From JBHJHP01 sp042219825 (GTDB taxonomy: Bacteria; Bacteroidota; Bacteroidia; Bacteroidales; UBA5342), in the NCBI RefSeq assembly GCF_042219825.1, contig NZ_JBHJHQ010000008.1, positions 62,001 through 126,000 of the forward strand: DNA of 64,000 nucleotides. The letters run 5' to 3'. Below are positions 44,561 to 54,363 of the stretch, one piece after another; position 1 is the stretch's first letter; every line of letters starts with the position of its first letter. A model generated the notes under the pieces. The model saw nothing but the letters and a program-made list of their open reading frames with translations. It was not told where the DNA came from and searched no databases. The position numbers and the translations under genes were made by a program.

Positions 44561-47301
44561 TGAAAAAGATTATGAAAATCAAATGTTTAATTTGGTTGCA
44601 TATATTATTTGCAACCCCCCTGTTTCCACAATTTTCATGGAGTGGAGATACTAAAGATTTTACGTTTAATGACAACATGATCCGGTTAAATGCAGAAGCA
44701 GTCAGTGCAGAGAAAATCATTTTTACCACATCCGACGTAATTAACAGTGCAACGTGGGAAGTAACAGTTGAAATGCAATTCAATCCATCATCATCCAATT
44801 ATTGCCGGATTTATCTTGTTTGCGACCAGAATAATCCGGTATTGATTCGTAACGGATATTTTGTGGAATGCGGATCAACGGATGACGACCTGAAACTTTA
44901 CAAACTCAAAAACGGCATCGAAACGATTTTGATTGATGGGGCAAACAACAGGCTTAATAAGACAGAAAATGTCTTTCAGCTAAAAGTAACCAAAAGCAAG
45001 ATCGGAGTATTCACACTTTACTATAAGGATGAGAGCTTACAGAACTTTCTGACAGAAGGATCGGCAAAAGATCTTTCCATAGAGCGATCATCATATTTCG
45101 GATTGCAATGCGTCTACACGTCAACCCGTTCAAAATTGTTCGGATTCAGTGATATATCAATATCGGGAGAAGCCTATATCGATTCTGTATCACCACAATT
45201 TGACAGTGCCCAGGTTTTCAATAGTCGCACTATTCATGCTTATTTCAATGAACCAATCACACTAAACAGAACAGAAATCAAGGTAAATTACCAGGAAGTA
45301 CCTGAAGATCACATCTCAGCTACAAGCAATAAACTTGAAATTAAATCAACTGAGAAGCTGAGTGGTTTTATCGAAGTTCAGATTAATAATCTTGAAGACT
45401 GCTGCGGCAACATTTTTTCAGGTACTGTTCTAACACATTACACGGAACCCAAAATTGAATTTGCAGAAATAACGGATTCCCAAACTGTAACAATGCGCTG
45501 CAATTATCCGCCTGATGTAAATCTGGCAACAACCGATAATTTCACCCTTGGTCTGGACAGCGTTTTACTTTTTTCAGGCCCAGATCCTAAAACAGTTTTA
45601 ATAAAACCATTTCATAATCTGATCCCGGATAAAAAATACAATTTCGCCTTTATTGACTTACCGCTCCTTAATGGGGATACGATTCCTGCGTTTGATACCA
45701 TCTTGTCTTATCATATTCCAGTGATGTTCGATGTGGTAATCAACGAAGTTTTGGCTGATCCGACACCGGCATTGGGGTATAGCAGTGAATTCATTGAACT
45801 GTTTAACCGATCCGGTTATTCCATCGATATTTCGGGCTGGACTATAAAAATCAACGATACTGAGTTTCCTGTTCCTGACAGATTGCTTACGTCACATTCT
45901 TTCCTGGCGCTTTCGGATTATAATCTCAGGATCAGCAATCAGATCATCAGCAGCAAGTTTCCATCCATTCCAAATGATAAATGTACAATTGAACTGTATA
46001 ACGAAAACGGACAAACCATCGACTACCTTGAATATAAGAGCGAACTACATCAGGAGCCGTTTAAAAAAGAGGGCGGCTGGTCGCTGGAACGTATTGATCC
46101 GAACAATTTCCAGACGGATAGAAACTGGTGTTCCTGTATCAGAAATGACGGTGGAACCCCGGGACAAGTAAACAGTGTTGATATGGTAAACGAAGATTAC
46201 CTTCCACCCTACGTATGCAATATCTTTCCGGTTCAGGAAAATGAAATCGAGATCACTTTTAGTGAACCTGTTGATATCTCAACAATTCAAAATATGACGA
46301 TGTCGAATGGCATCAAATCAGTGTTATCTCAACATGCCAACATAAAATGGAATATCATCTTATCCGAAACCCTGAAATCCGACAAACTGTGCTGCATTGA
46401 GTTTAATGAAATTTGTGACTTCAATGATAACATGACAAACGGTGTCTTCAACATTGCAATGCCAGATAATATTGAAACGGGCGACCTGATTATCAACGAG
46501 CTAATGATCGATCCTTTTGAGAATGAGCCGGAATACATCGAACTTTATAACACTTCGGGAAAATTTTTAAACAGCAGCGACATTCGGGTCACTAAACGAA
46601 ACGAAGAAGGTCTGCTGGAACCATTAATTCCAATTTGCTCAGAACCCTTTCTTATTCCACCCGAAAGTTATGTTGTGATATCGAACTTTGCCTTAACAGA
46701 TTTTGGCCATGAATTTCCTAAAATAAATTACGAAGTAACTCATATGTTCAGTTTACCAAACGATGAAGGATCTGTGATATTAACAACTGCAACCGGATTC
46801 ATTCTCGACGAAGTTGCCTATTCAAAGACATGGCATCTGTCCTCATTAAAAGACACAAAAGGAATTTCACTTGAACGTATATCTCCCGGACAACCTTCAT
46901 CCAATCCTGACAACTGGACTTCGGCAGGTGTTGCTCCTTCATATTCCAGTCCCGGAGCAATCAATCGGCAAAACAAGGAAATAGAAATCTTAAATGATGA
47001 ACTCTTTTCTTTCTCAGATGAATACTTTACCCCAAACGGTGATGGAGACCGGGATGTATTGCAATTTATGGTTCAGCACGAAACAGAATATACTGTCAGC
47101 ATAGATATATTTGATCGTAATGGAAGACAGGTTAAAACAATCTGTAACAATACTCCCGGGATCAATGCAAATATTTTTACGTGGAACGGGACAGATGGAA
47201 ACGAATCTCTTTGTGAAGGAGGAATTTATATTGTGCTCTTTACTTTGAATTCAGCTACAAGATCAGAACAGATCAAGAAAGTTGTTACGCTAAGTAGATA
47301 A
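44560..47301 (+). CDS. Lamin-tail domain protein, T9SS type B-like C-terminus
   Basis: 913 residues, secreted. Signal peptide (MKKIMKIKCLIWLHILFA), a laminin-G-like jellyroll at about 20-215, two lamin-tail domains (VINEVLADPTPA... EFIELFNRSG at about 395-520 and LIINELMIDPFENEPEYIEL at about 645-790) with Ig-like linkers, and a C-terminal gliding-motility-type domain (YFTPNGDGDRDVLQF ... FTWNGTDGNE) used for type IX export. Role on the cell surface is unknown; lamin-tail domains in bacteria often accompany surface adhesins or nucleases. Start ATG at 44560; ATG at 44572 is also possible. Confidence 0.85.
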   Translation: MKKIMKIKCLIWLHILFATPLFPQFSWSGDTKDFTFNDNMIRLNAEAVSAEKIIFTTSDVINSATWEVTVEMQFNPSSSNYCRIYLVCDQNNPVLIRNGYFVECGSTDDDLKLYKLKNGIETILIDGANNRLNKTENVFQLKVTKSKIGVFTLYYKDESLQNFLTEGSAKDLSIERSSYFGLQCVYTSTRSKLFGFSDISISGEAYIDSVSPQFDSAQVFNSRTIHAYFNEPITLNRTEIKVNYQEVPEDHISATSNKLEIKSTEKLSGFIEVQINNLEDCCGNIFSGTVLTHYTEPKIEFAEITDSQTVTMRCNYPPDVNLATTDNFTLGLDSVLLFSGPDPKTVLIKPFHNLIPDKKYNFAFIDLPLLNGDTIPAFDTILSYHIPVMFDVVINEVLADPTPALGYSSEFIELFNRSGYSIDISGWTIKINDTEFPVPDRLLTSHSFLALSDYNLRISNQIISSKFPSIPNDKCTIELYNENGQTIDYLEYKSELHQEPFKKEGGWSLERIDPNNFQTDRNWCSCIRNDGGTPGQVNSVDMVNEDYLPPYVCNIFPVQENEIEITFSEPVDISTIQNMTMSNGIKSVLSQHANIKWNIILSETLKSDKLCCIEFNEICDFNDNMTNGVFNIAMPDNIETGDLIINELMIDPFENEPEYIELYNTSGKFLNSSDIRVTKRNEEGLLEPLIPICSEPFLIPPESYVVISNFALTDFGHEFPKINYEVTHMFSLPNDEGSVILTTATGFILDEVAYSKTWHLSSLKDTKGISLERISPGQPSSNPDNWTSAGVAPSYSSPGAINRQNKEIEILNDELFSFSDEYFTPNGDGDRDVLQFMVQHETEYTVSIDIFDRNGRQVKTICNNTPGINANIFTWNGTDGNESLCEGGIYIVLFTLNSATRSEQIKKVVTLSR

Positions 47302-47528
47302 ACCGAACTGTGAAATAAACTTAAAAATATTTTGCGTATAACATCATACATATCAATCTGATAAACCCAAACTTACTGGGACTAAAGAAACAGGGCTGTT
47401 TTGTGTTATATTTTTTTACGCGCCAAACATTATATGACACTGAATGTTATTAGGATAGTGCAGATTTTTGGCACGAAAACACTATTTTTGTGCCCGATTT
47501 GAGACGAGAATAATAAAAACAAAATAAA

Positions 47529-49052
47529 ATGAGTAAGAAAGCAATTTTGGTCATACTGGATGGCTGGGGATTAGGGAATCACTCTAAAAGTGATGTGATT
47601 TACAATACGCCTACTCCAAACTGGGACAAACTGATTAGTACTTATCCAACTTCACAACTTCTGGCTTCAGGCGAGAATGTTGGTCTGCCGGACGGACAGA
47701 TGGGGAACTCTGAGGTTGGGCACCTGAATATTGGTGCAGGTCGTGTAGTTTATCAGGATCTTGTAAAGATTAACAAAGCCTGCCGCGAAAACACCATTAA
47801 ACAGAACGAAGAAGTTGTAAAGGCATTTACCTATGCCAAGGAAAACAACAAAAAGGTTCATTTCATGGGACTGGTTTCGGATGGTGGTGTTCACAGCTCG
47901 ATGGATCATTTGTTTAAGCTAACAGAAATTGCCAAAGATTATGGCATTGAAGACACATTTGTTCACTGCTATATGGACGGTCGTGATACAGATCCGAAGA
48001 GTGGTAAAGGATTCCTGAAACAATTGGAGGATCACTTAGCGGCCACAACCGGCAAAATTGCTTCTGTAATTGGCCGTTATTATGCGATGGATCGTGATAA
48101 AAGATGGGAACGTGTTAAAGAAGCCTATGACCTTGTTGTAAATGGCAAAGGAACACCTACCACAAATATTCAGGATGCCATAGCCAAAAGTTATGCAGAT
48201 GGCGTGACTGATGAATTTATCAAACCGATTGTCGCCGTTGATGCCAACAATAATCCGGTTGGTAAAATTGAAGAAGGAGACATGGTAGTATTTTTCAACT
48301 TCAGAAATGACAGGCCGAAAGAGCTCACCATTACGCTGACTCAGCAGGATATGCCTGAGCATGACATGAAAACACTGCCGTTATATTTCTGCACAATGAC
48401 CCCTTACGATGCTACTTTCAAAGGTCTGAAAGTATTCTTTAACAAGGATAATGTAACCGAAACACTGGGTGAGATTGTAGCGAAAGCCGGTAAGGCACAG
48501 TTACGTATTGCCGAAACTGAAAAATATGCACACGTAACCTTTTTCTTCTCGGGTGGTCGCGAAGCAACATTTGAAAATGAAGACCGTATCCTGGTCAATT
48601 CTCCAAAAGTTGCCACATATGATCTGCAGCCTGAAATGAGTGCTTACGAAGTAAGAGACAATGTGGTAGATGCTTTGAACAGCAAAAAATACGATTTTAT
48701 CTGTCTTAACTTTGCCAACGGTGATATGGTAGGTCATACCGGTGTTTACGAAGCCATTGAGAAAGCAGTAAAAGCAGTAGACGAGTGCACCAACGATGTG
48801 ATCAATGCAGCGGTTAATAACGATTACGAAGCAATCATCATTGCTGACCATGGCAATGCCGACAATGCTGTGAATGAAGATGGTTCGCCAAACACAGCAC
48901 ACTCTTTGAATCCGGTTCCATTTGTATATGTTACGCAGAACAAAGATGCGAAAGTTAAAAACGGTATCCTGGCAGATGTGGCTCCATCGTTGTGCAAAAT
49001 TATGGGCATCGAGCAACCTGCTGCAATGACCGGAAAATGTCTGATAGACTAA
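47529..49052 (+). CDS. gpmI: 2,3-bisphosphoglycerate-independent phosphoglycerate mutase
   Basis: Glycolytic enzyme interconverting 3- and 2-phosphoglycerate through a phosphoserine. The N-terminal AILVILDGWGLG and GNSEVGHLNIGAGR (the Ser is the nucleophile) and the late IADHGNADNA metal site belong to the alkaline phosphatase fold; 507 residues is normal. ATG at 47529. A clear intrinsic terminator follows. The 227-bp upstream gap has no gene and must hold its promoter. Confidence 0.96.
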   Translation: MSKKAILVILDGWGLGNHSKSDVIYNTPTPNWDKLISTYPTSQLLASGENVGLPDGQMGNSEVGHLNIGAGRVVYQDLVKINKACRENTIKQNEEVVKAFTYAKENNKKVHFMGLVSDGGVHSSMDHLFKLTEIAKDYGIEDTFVHCYMDGRDTDPKSGKGFLKQLEDHLAATTGKIASVIGRYYAMDRDKRWERVKEAYDLVVNGKGTPTTNIQDAIAKSYADGVTDEFIKPIVAVDANNNPVGKIEEGDMVVFFNFRNDRPKELTITLTQQDMPEHDMKTLPLYFCTMTPYDATFKGLKVFFNKDNVTETLGEIVAKAGKAQLRIAETEKYAHVTFFFSGGREATFENEDRILVNSPKVATYDLQPEMSAYEVRDNVVDALNSKKYDFICLNFANGDMVGHTGVYEAIEKAVKAVDECTNDVINAAVNNDYEAIIIADHGNADNAVNEDGSPNTAHSLNPVPFVYVTQNKDAKVKNGILADVAPSLCKIMGIEQPAAMTGKCLID

Positions 49053-49076
49053 ACTGATAATGATTAAAACATATAA

Positions 49077-49107
49077 GAGGTTGCCTCCAGTAAGGCACCT
49101 CTTTTTT
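49077..49107 (+). terminator. Intrinsic terminator after gpmI
   Basis: GAGGTTGCCT, six-base loop, AGGCACCTC, then six T residues. Starts 25 bp after the gpmI stop. Confidence 0.85.
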
Positions 49108-49130
49108 ATTTTATGAAGGAAGACGTAAAT

Positions 49131-49712
49131 ATGCTGCAAATAGGAGATACACTCATCAGTCTGGATCTGTTTGAAAAGCGATTTATCTGCGACCTGCCAG
49201 CCTGTCACGGCAGTTGCTGTGTAGAAGGGGACAGTGGTGCTCCCCTAACGCATGAGGAGAAACAGATCATTGAAGATCTGCTTCCGGATATCTGGGATGA
49301 TTTATCGCCTGAAGCCCAGAAACTGATTAAAAAACAGGGTGTATCCTACGTGGATGGGGATGGTGATCTGGTCACGTCCATTATTAAAGGTAAGGAATGC
49401 GTATTTACATATTTTGACGAAAACGGCACCTGTAAATGCGCCATTGAAAAAGCTTACAACGAAGGCAAAACAGATTTTAAAAAGCCTGTATCCTGCCATT
49501 TATATCCGGTGCGTGTAAAAAAATATCCAACTTTCCAGGCCGTAAACTACGACAAATGGGAAATCTGTAAACCGGCACTGGATCTGGGTGAGAAACTGGG
49601 TGTCCCCATTTATAAATTTGTAAAGGATGCCCTGATCCGGAAATTCGGTGAAGCCTGGTATAACGAACTAAATATTGCAGCAGAGGAACTGGCGAAGCAA
49701 AAAGATAAGTGA
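49131..49712 (+). CDS. DUF3109 family cysteine-rich protein
   Basis: 193 residues. CDLPACHGSCCVEGDSG near the N-terminus plus later KCAIE, SCHLYPV and EICKP give a conserved set of eight or so cysteines, as in the YkgJ/DUF3109 group thought to bind an iron-sulfur cluster or zinc. No function is known. The ATG at 49131 is preferred because family members begin LQIGDTL-like and because AAGGA lies ten bases upstream; an ATG at 49113 almost touches the preceding terminator. Followed by a palindromic element. Confidence 0.82.
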   Translation: MLQIGDTLISLDLFEKRFICDLPACHGSCCVEGDSGAPLTHEEKQIIEDLLPDIWDDLSPEAQKLIKKQGVSYVDGDGDLVTSIIKGKECVFTYFDENGTCKCAIEKAYNEGKTDFKKPVSCHLYPVRVKKYPTFQAVNYDKWEICKPALDLGEKLGVPIYKFVKDALIRKFGEAWYNELNIAAEELAKQKDK

Positions 49713-49727
49713 TTTAATAATATTAAA

Positions 49728-49795
49728 AATCCTCCGTCCCGATGCAAGCTCCGGGACACCTCTCCCGAGGTCTCGGGATAAAAAGGAGGAAGATT
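49728..49795. repeat. Palindromic intergenic element
   Basis: Nested inverted repeats in a convergent gap: ATCCTCC...GGAGGAAGAT outside, GTCCCG...CGGGAC (49736-49757) and the perfect TCCCGAG-gt-CTCGGGA (49763-49778) inside. Its GC-rich arms contrast with the AT-rich surroundings. It may terminate both flanking genes or be a REP-like dispersed repeat. Confidence 0.6.
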
Positions 49796-49818
49796 AAACA
49801 ACCTTAAAACCCAGTTTA

Positions 49819-51492
49819 CTAATACCTAAAGCTGCTTCCCCCTAAAAATTCCCGGATCAACGATGTTGGTGGAATTTCCGAATCGCGGATGGATTTAAAA
49901 TAGCGAAGAAAATCCAGTAAGCGAATCGCTTCGGCATAATGCGGACTGTCCTGGCGCACTTCGCGCAAAATTGGCTCAGCATAGCGTTTTAACACAGCGA
50001 GTTCAAAGAGCAGAGCCGAATTAAACATAATATTGGCATTCTCCTGGTAGGGATAAATCCATTTATCCTCACCACTTCGCACACTTTCCCAACGAGAAAT
50101 AGTCTCGGTAGCGCTGTATCCCCGATAACGGTTATCCCGGATAATTCTCCGGATCAGACGGTTATCAGAAGTCGGAATCCAGTTATGATTGTCCAGAGAA
50201 ATAGTGGTCAGTGCCGACACATATATTTTAAACTTGAATTTATCATCAATAGACCGGGTTAGCTCAGGGTTCAAACCATGGATACCTTCAATTATCAGCA
50301 CATCATCCGCTTCCATTTTCATTTTATCACCTCTGAAATACGATTTCCCTTCTGTAAACGAAAACTGTGGCAATTCCACTTCTTTGCCATCCAGAAGATC
50401 CCGCATCTGCTGGTTGAACAGATCAAGATTTAAAGCATACAGCGATTCAAAATCCAGTTGTCCGTTTTCATCCAACGGTGTTTTTTCCCGGTCCACAAAA
50501 TAATTATCAAGCGACAGCCCAACCGGATTAATACCGGCCACCATAAGCTGTAATGACAACCGTTTACTGAAGGTTGTTTTGCCGGAAGAAGAAGGCCCGG
50601 ACACCAGAATAATCTTCACCTCATCCTTACGTTCTGCAATAAGATCGGCAATGTGTGCCACTTTTTTCTCATGAAATGCCTCCGCAACCTTTATCAGATC
50701 TCTTACCTTACCATTATCTGCCGCCTCGTTCAGATCGCCTACATTCTGCAGTTTCATCACGCCGTTCCATTTGGCATATTCCCCAAAAATATCGGTTAGT
50801 TTGGGCATGTCCACCACAGGCTCCAGCTTATCAGGATTGGTCCGCATGGGAATCCGGATCAAAGCACCATCGTGATATTTTACCAGGCTGAAATTATGAA
50901 TATAACCGGTGGACGGAACCAGGGTGCCGTAATAATAATCAACGGTATCCTCAAGCGTATAATATGGCGAATAGACCCAACCGAGGGTTTTCAGTAACTT
51001 AACCTTATCGCACAGGTCCTGCTCTTCGAACAATTGCAACACTTTTTCTGTCTCTTCCTCATGTCGCACAAAGGGAATGTCAGCATTCACGATTTCCTGC
51101 ATTCTGCTTTTTATCTTCGCGATAATCTCTTCTGTCAGTTCCTGAATTTCACCGTTTATCTTACAGAAATAGCCATTGGAAACGGCGTGTTCTATGCGTA
51201 AACCGGATTTAGGATACAACTCCTTTACGGCCTTATGCAGAACAAAGGCCACTGATCTCACAAAAGCCCTGTGCCCTGCCAGATGTGTAAAATCCACAAA
51301 CTCCACTGTTTTAGGCTTAAAAACCCTGAAGTTCAACTCCTTGGCTTCATTATTTACCAATGCACAAAGCGGTTCGTTATCCAGCTTTACATCCAGATCC
51401 CGAAAAATATCAATTAGTGTTGTACCCATCGGGTAGTTTTTACGGGTGCTATTATTAAGGCATTTTACGGCAACGAGGCTATTCTTCATCAT
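49819..51492 (-). CDS. Uridine kinase-like protein fused to TGS/ThrRS-editing-like domains
   Basis: 557 residues. The first ~60 residues resemble a TGS domain, and about 65-235 resemble the second (SAD) domain of threonyl-tRNA synthetase. From about 280 comes a P-loop nucleoside kinase: ILVSGPSSSGKTTFSKRL (Walker A), VLIIEGIHGLNPEL and the basic RLIRRIIRDNRYRG lid. The fusion is known across Bacteroidota and elsewhere; its substrate may be uridine/cytidine. ATG at 51492 chosen over a TTG at 51507. Confidence 0.88.
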   Translation of the reverse strand: MMKNSLVAVKCLNNSTRKNYPMGTTLIDIFRDLDVKLDNEPLCALVNNEAKELNFRVFKPKTVEFVDFTHLAGHRAFVRSVAFVLHKAVKELYPKSGLRIEHAVSNGYFCKINGEIQELTEEIIAKIKSRMQEIVNADIPFVRHEEETEKVLQLFEEQDLCDKVKLLKTLGWVYSPYYTLEDTVDYYYGTLVPSTGYIHNFSLVKYHDGALIRIPMRTNPDKLEPVVDMPKLTDIFGEYAKWNGVMKLQNVGDLNEAADNGKVRDLIKVAEAFHEKKVAHIADLIAERKDEVKIILVSGPSSSGKTTFSKRLSLQLMVAGINPVGLSLDNYFVDREKTPLDENGQLDFESLYALNLDLFNQQMRDLLDGKEVELPQFSFTEGKSYFRGDKMKMEADDVLIIEGIHGLNPELTRSIDDKFKFKIYVSALTTISLDNHNWIPTSDNRLIRRIIRDNRYRGYSATETISRWESVRSGEDKWIYPYQENANIMFNSALLFELAVLKRYAEPILREVRQDSPHYAEAIRLLDFLRYFKSIRDSEIPPTSLIREFLGGSSFRY

Positions 51493-51578
51493 ATCGTATT
51501 TTTTCAAAAGGATTCAAATCAAACATCCAAAGGTAAAGAATTAAGGTAGATTCTTAATCCGATTAACCGAATAAAAAC

Positions 51579-51601
51579 AAAAAAGGGCCCTTTAAGAGCC
51601 C
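51579..51601 (-). terminator. Intrinsic terminator after the carbamoyltransferase gene
   Basis: Minus strand GGGCTCTTAAAGGGCCC (hairpin with one wobble pair) followed by six T residues, 24 bp past the stop of the gene at 51625. Marks the end of the arginine/proline cluster. Confidence 0.8.
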
Positions 51602-51624
51602 TCGTTCCTGATAATTTCTTATGG

Positions 51625-52578
51625 CTATAATTCCTGCAACATTCTTCGGATAACAGTCTGAGCCGAAACAACACGGTTTGCCGCTTCCTGTATCACGATA
51701 GAATTAGCCGATTCAATCACCCCGTCCGTTACAATCATATTTCTGCGAACCGGAAGGCAGTGCATAAATTTTGCGTCATTGGTTAACGCCATTTTACGTT
51801 CGTCAATAGTCCAGCTCCTATCCTGGTTAAGAATTTTACCGTAATCCTGATCATTAAAGGCTGACCAGTTTTTTCCGTAAATAAAATCAGCCCCTTCAAA
51901 TGCTTTGTCCTGATCATACTCTACCCGGGCATTCCCAACAAATTCGGGAGCCAGTTCATACCCCTTAGGATGCGTAATCACCACATCATAGTCCATTGCC
52001 TGCGTCCATTCGGCAAATGAATTGGCAACGGCCTGTGGAAGCGCTCTTGGATGAGGTGCCCAGGATAAAACGACTTTAGGCCGTTCAATATTTTTGTATT
52101 CTTCAATGGTCACAACATCGGCAAAAGCCTGCAGGGGATGCATGGTTGATGATTCCATACTGACTACCGGAACACCGGCATATTTAATAAACTGACTCAG
52201 GATGACCTCGTTGTAATCTTCCATCTTGTTTTGCAACCCGGCAAAAGATCGAACCCCTATAATGTCGCAATAGCTTCCGATAACCGGAATGGCTTCCAGA
52301 ATATGTTCCGGTTTATCGCCATCCATAATCACGCCCCGTTCTGTTTCAAGCTTCCAGGCGCCCTGGTTAATATCCAGTACGATCACGTTCATGCCGAGAT
52401 TCATAGCTGCTTTCTGTGTGCTTAAACGGGTTCGCAGACTGGAGTTAAAAAACAACAACACCATGGTCTTGTTTTTTCCAAGACTCACATCGGTGTATGG
52501 ATTTTCTTTGACTATAAAAGCTTCTCTGACAGCACTTTTAAGACTACCAATATCTTTAACGGAAGTAAATTGTTTCAT
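51625..52578 (-). CDS. Acylornithine carbamoyltransferase (N-succinyl- or N-acetylornithine)
   Basis: 317 residues. Transfers carbamoyl from carbamoyl phosphate to an N-acylated ornithine. FFNSSLRTRLS replaces the STRTR loop of ordinary ornithine transcarbamylases, and HCLPVRRN is the conserved ornithine-side motif. Bacteroides fragilis has the succinylornithine enzyme, Xanthomonas the acetyl one; a Glu-to-Pro change near residue 90 shifts preference. Here that region reads DGDKPEHILEA with a Pro, which suggests the succinyl type, but exact alignment is needed. Last gene of the cluster. Confidence 0.88.
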   Translation of the reverse strand: MKQFTSVKDIGSLKSAVREAFIVKENPYTDVSLGKNKTMVLLFFNSSLRTRLSTQKAAMNLGMNVIVLDINQGAWKLETERGVIMDGDKPEHILEAIPVIGSYCDIIGVRSFAGLQNKMEDYNEVILSQFIKYAGVPVVSMESSTMHPLQAFADVVTIEEYKNIERPKVVLSWAPHPRALPQAVANSFAEWTQAMDYDVVITHPKGYELAPEFVGNARVEYDQDKAFEGADFIYGKNWSAFNDQDYGKILNQDRSWTIDERKMALTNDAKFMHCLPVRRNMIVTDGVIESANSIVIQEAANRVVSAQTVIRRMLQEL

Positions 52579-52590
52579 TGTTTATTTATT

Positions 52591-52632
52591 AGATACAAGA
52601 TTCAAGACACAAGACATAAGATATATAAGACA
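52591..52632. repeat. Heptanucleotide array AGAnnCA
   Basis: AGATACA, AGATTCA, AGACACA, AGACATA, AGATATA, TAAGACA: six units in exact seven-base register between proA and the carbamoyltransferase gene. Same unit as at 21561-21592. Confidence 0.65.
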
Positions 52633-52699
52633 AAATAATTATGTTGCGTCAGTACTCTTATTGTTGATATTTCTTTTTATAACTTTTACAGAATGAAAA

Positions 52700-53950
52700 C
52701 TATTTTGGTCTGACCTGACCATTTCCCTTCACAATCCATTTGTAACTCGTCAGCTCTTCCAGGGCCATCGGGCCGCGTGCGTGCAGTTTTTGCGTGCTGA
52801 TCCCTATTTCAGCTCCCAGGCCAAACTGAGCACCATCGGTAAAAGCTGTTGATACATTGGCATAAACCGCACCGGCGTCAATCACCTTCAAATACCTTTC
52901 AATGGCTTCCTGATCTTCACTCACGATACATTCACTGTGTTTCGAGGTGTGATCCGAAACATATTCAACCGCATTTTCGAATGAATCGACCGTTTTTACA
53001 GCCATTTTGAGCGACAAAAATTCAGTTCCAAAACTTTCAGGAGTGGCTTCTTTCAGCAAATCTGCCGGATAACTTCCCTTAAGTTCAGAATAGGCTTCCG
53101 GATCAGCATAAATAATTACTTTTTCGTTTTTCAACTGATCGCAAATTTTTGGAAGATCCCCCAGCTTATCCTTATGAATAACCATGCAGTCCAAAGCGTT
53201 ACACACACTTGGGCGACGGGTCTTCGCATTAAACACAATATCGGCTGCTTTTTGAATATTGGCAGCTTTGTCAACATAGGTATGGCAGATGCCTGCTCCG
53301 GTCTCAATAACCGGGATAGTGGCATTTTCACGTACATAGTTGATTAAACCCGCGCTACCTCTTGGAATCAGCAGATCCACATAACCGTGTGCATTTAGCA
53401 GTTCGGCAGTCGCTTCGCGGTCCGGCGGCAGCAGCTGAAGAATGTCTGAATTTACACCTTCTGTGGTCAAAACATCTTTAATTACTTTAACAATGGCCTT
53501 ATTTGAATCTGCCGCATCACTTCCACCTTTCAACACACAGGCATTTCCTGATTTAAAGCAGAGGGAAAACACATCGAACGACACATTTGGCCTTGCTTCG
53601 TATATAATTCCAATTACGCCAAAAGGCACTGTCACCTTGGATATTTTCATTCCATTGGGACGCTCAATCTCCATCAACTGCTTCCCCAACGGTGACTTAA
53701 GCCTTGACACATTGCGTATATCAGCTGCAATGCCATCGATTCTTTCAGCAGTTAATAACAACCGATCATACTTCGGATCTTCCGGATCCATCCGTGACAA
53801 ATCCTTTTTATTTTCTTCTAAGATGAAATCTTTATTCACCTCAGCAGCATCAGCAACTTTCAGGAGTACCTGGTTAATTTCCGCCTCACTCATTAAAGGC
53901 AATGATCTGCTGGCTTTTAATACAGCTTCGAATATTTTTTTGTTTGTCAT
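52700..53950 (-). CDS. proA: Glutamate-5-semialdehyde dehydrogenase
   Basis: Reduces glutamyl-5-phosphate to glutamate semialdehyde in proline synthesis. VPFGVIGIIYEARPNVS and CVLKGGSDA line the NADP site, and the catalytic cysteine lies in RRPSVCNALDCM. AEIGISTQKLHARGPM closes the family pattern. 416 residues, ATG at 53950. It is separated from proB by the four-helix-bundle gene, whereas proB and proA are usually adjacent. Confidence 0.95.
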   Translation of the reverse strand: MTNKKIFEAVLKASRSLPLMSEAEINQVLLKVADAAEVNKDFILEENKKDLSRMDPEDPKYDRLLLTAERIDGIAADIRNVSRLKSPLGKQLMEIERPNGMKISKVTVPFGVIGIIYEARPNVSFDVFSLCFKSGNACVLKGGSDAADSNKAIVKVIKDVLTTEGVNSDILQLLPPDREATAELLNAHGYVDLLIPRGSAGLINYVRENATIPVIETGAGICHTYVDKAANIQKAADIVFNAKTRRPSVCNALDCMVIHKDKLGDLPKICDQLKNEKVIIYADPEAYSELKGSYPADLLKEATPESFGTEFLSLKMAVKTVDSFENAVEYVSDHTSKHSECIVSEDQEAIERYLKVIDAGAVYANVSTAFTDGAQFGLGAEIGISTQKLHARGPMALEELTSYKWIVKGNGQVRPK

Positions 53951-53963
53951 AATATTAGTTTTT

Positions 53964-53985
53964 AGTAGTAAGTTGTAAGTAATAA
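53964..53985. repeat. Left heptanucleotide array flanking the four-helix gene
   Basis: AGTAGTA, AGTTGTA, AGTAATA in exact seven-base register. The 15-base stretch AGTTGTAAGTAATAA (53971-53985) is perfectly repeated in inverted orientation at 54398-54412. Confidence 0.7.
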
Positions 53986-53995
53986 AGTTAACTCT

Positions 53996-54346
53996 CTACA
54001 CCACAAGAGACTTTATTAATCCACGAATGATTTTTGAAATTTCATCACCGTTATCCATCAACTCACTTTTTAATTCATCATCTATATATGCAAGTCTGTA
54101 TGCAAGATATAGCATTGATTTAACTTCGCTGCAGGAACTGATTGATATATACAAGAAACGGATAAATTCCTGGTTTGACTGTCTGTCGAATCCTTCAGCA
54201 ATATTATTCGAAATAGATACAGAAGCCCTGAAAATTTGGTCTTTAAAACCATAATCCTTCAACGAACCAAAGATTTCATAGATTTTCACAGCATAATCCT
54301 GAGCTTTCTGCCAAGCGATAATATCTTCAAACTTCTGAATCTTCAC
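53996..54346 (-). CDS. Four-helix bundle protein (S23/23S rRNA intervening-sequence type)
   Basis: 116 residues. FEDIIAWQKAQDYAVKIYE opens the family, followed by FRASVSISNNIAEGFDRQS and FLYISISSCSEVKSML, giving four amphipathic helices. First known from proteins encoded in 23S rRNA intervening sequences; free-standing copies are numerous in Bacteroidota and of unknown function. GTG start at 54346. It sits between proB and proA and is flanked by inverted heptanucleotide arrays, as if inserted into the operon. Confidence 0.88.
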   Translation of the reverse strand: MKIQKFEDIIAWQKAQDYAVKIYEIFGSLKDYGFKDQIFRASVSISNNIAEGFDRQSNQEFIRFLYISISSCSEVKSMLYLAYRLAYIDDELKSELMDNGDEISKIIRGLIKSLVV

Positions 54347-54363
54347 TTCTAATTTCTTAACTC

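Noticed and set aside
47467..47490. TTTG-N12-TATTTTTG before gpmI, and a similar pattern at 61009-61032 before carB
   Set aside because: The -7 box is plausible but the 12-base spacing is too short for a Bacteroidota promoter; I could not place a -33 box.
48501..49208. 235-codon frame antisense to gpmI
   Set aside because: Antisense shadow of a well-conserved enzyme; it also runs through the terminator.
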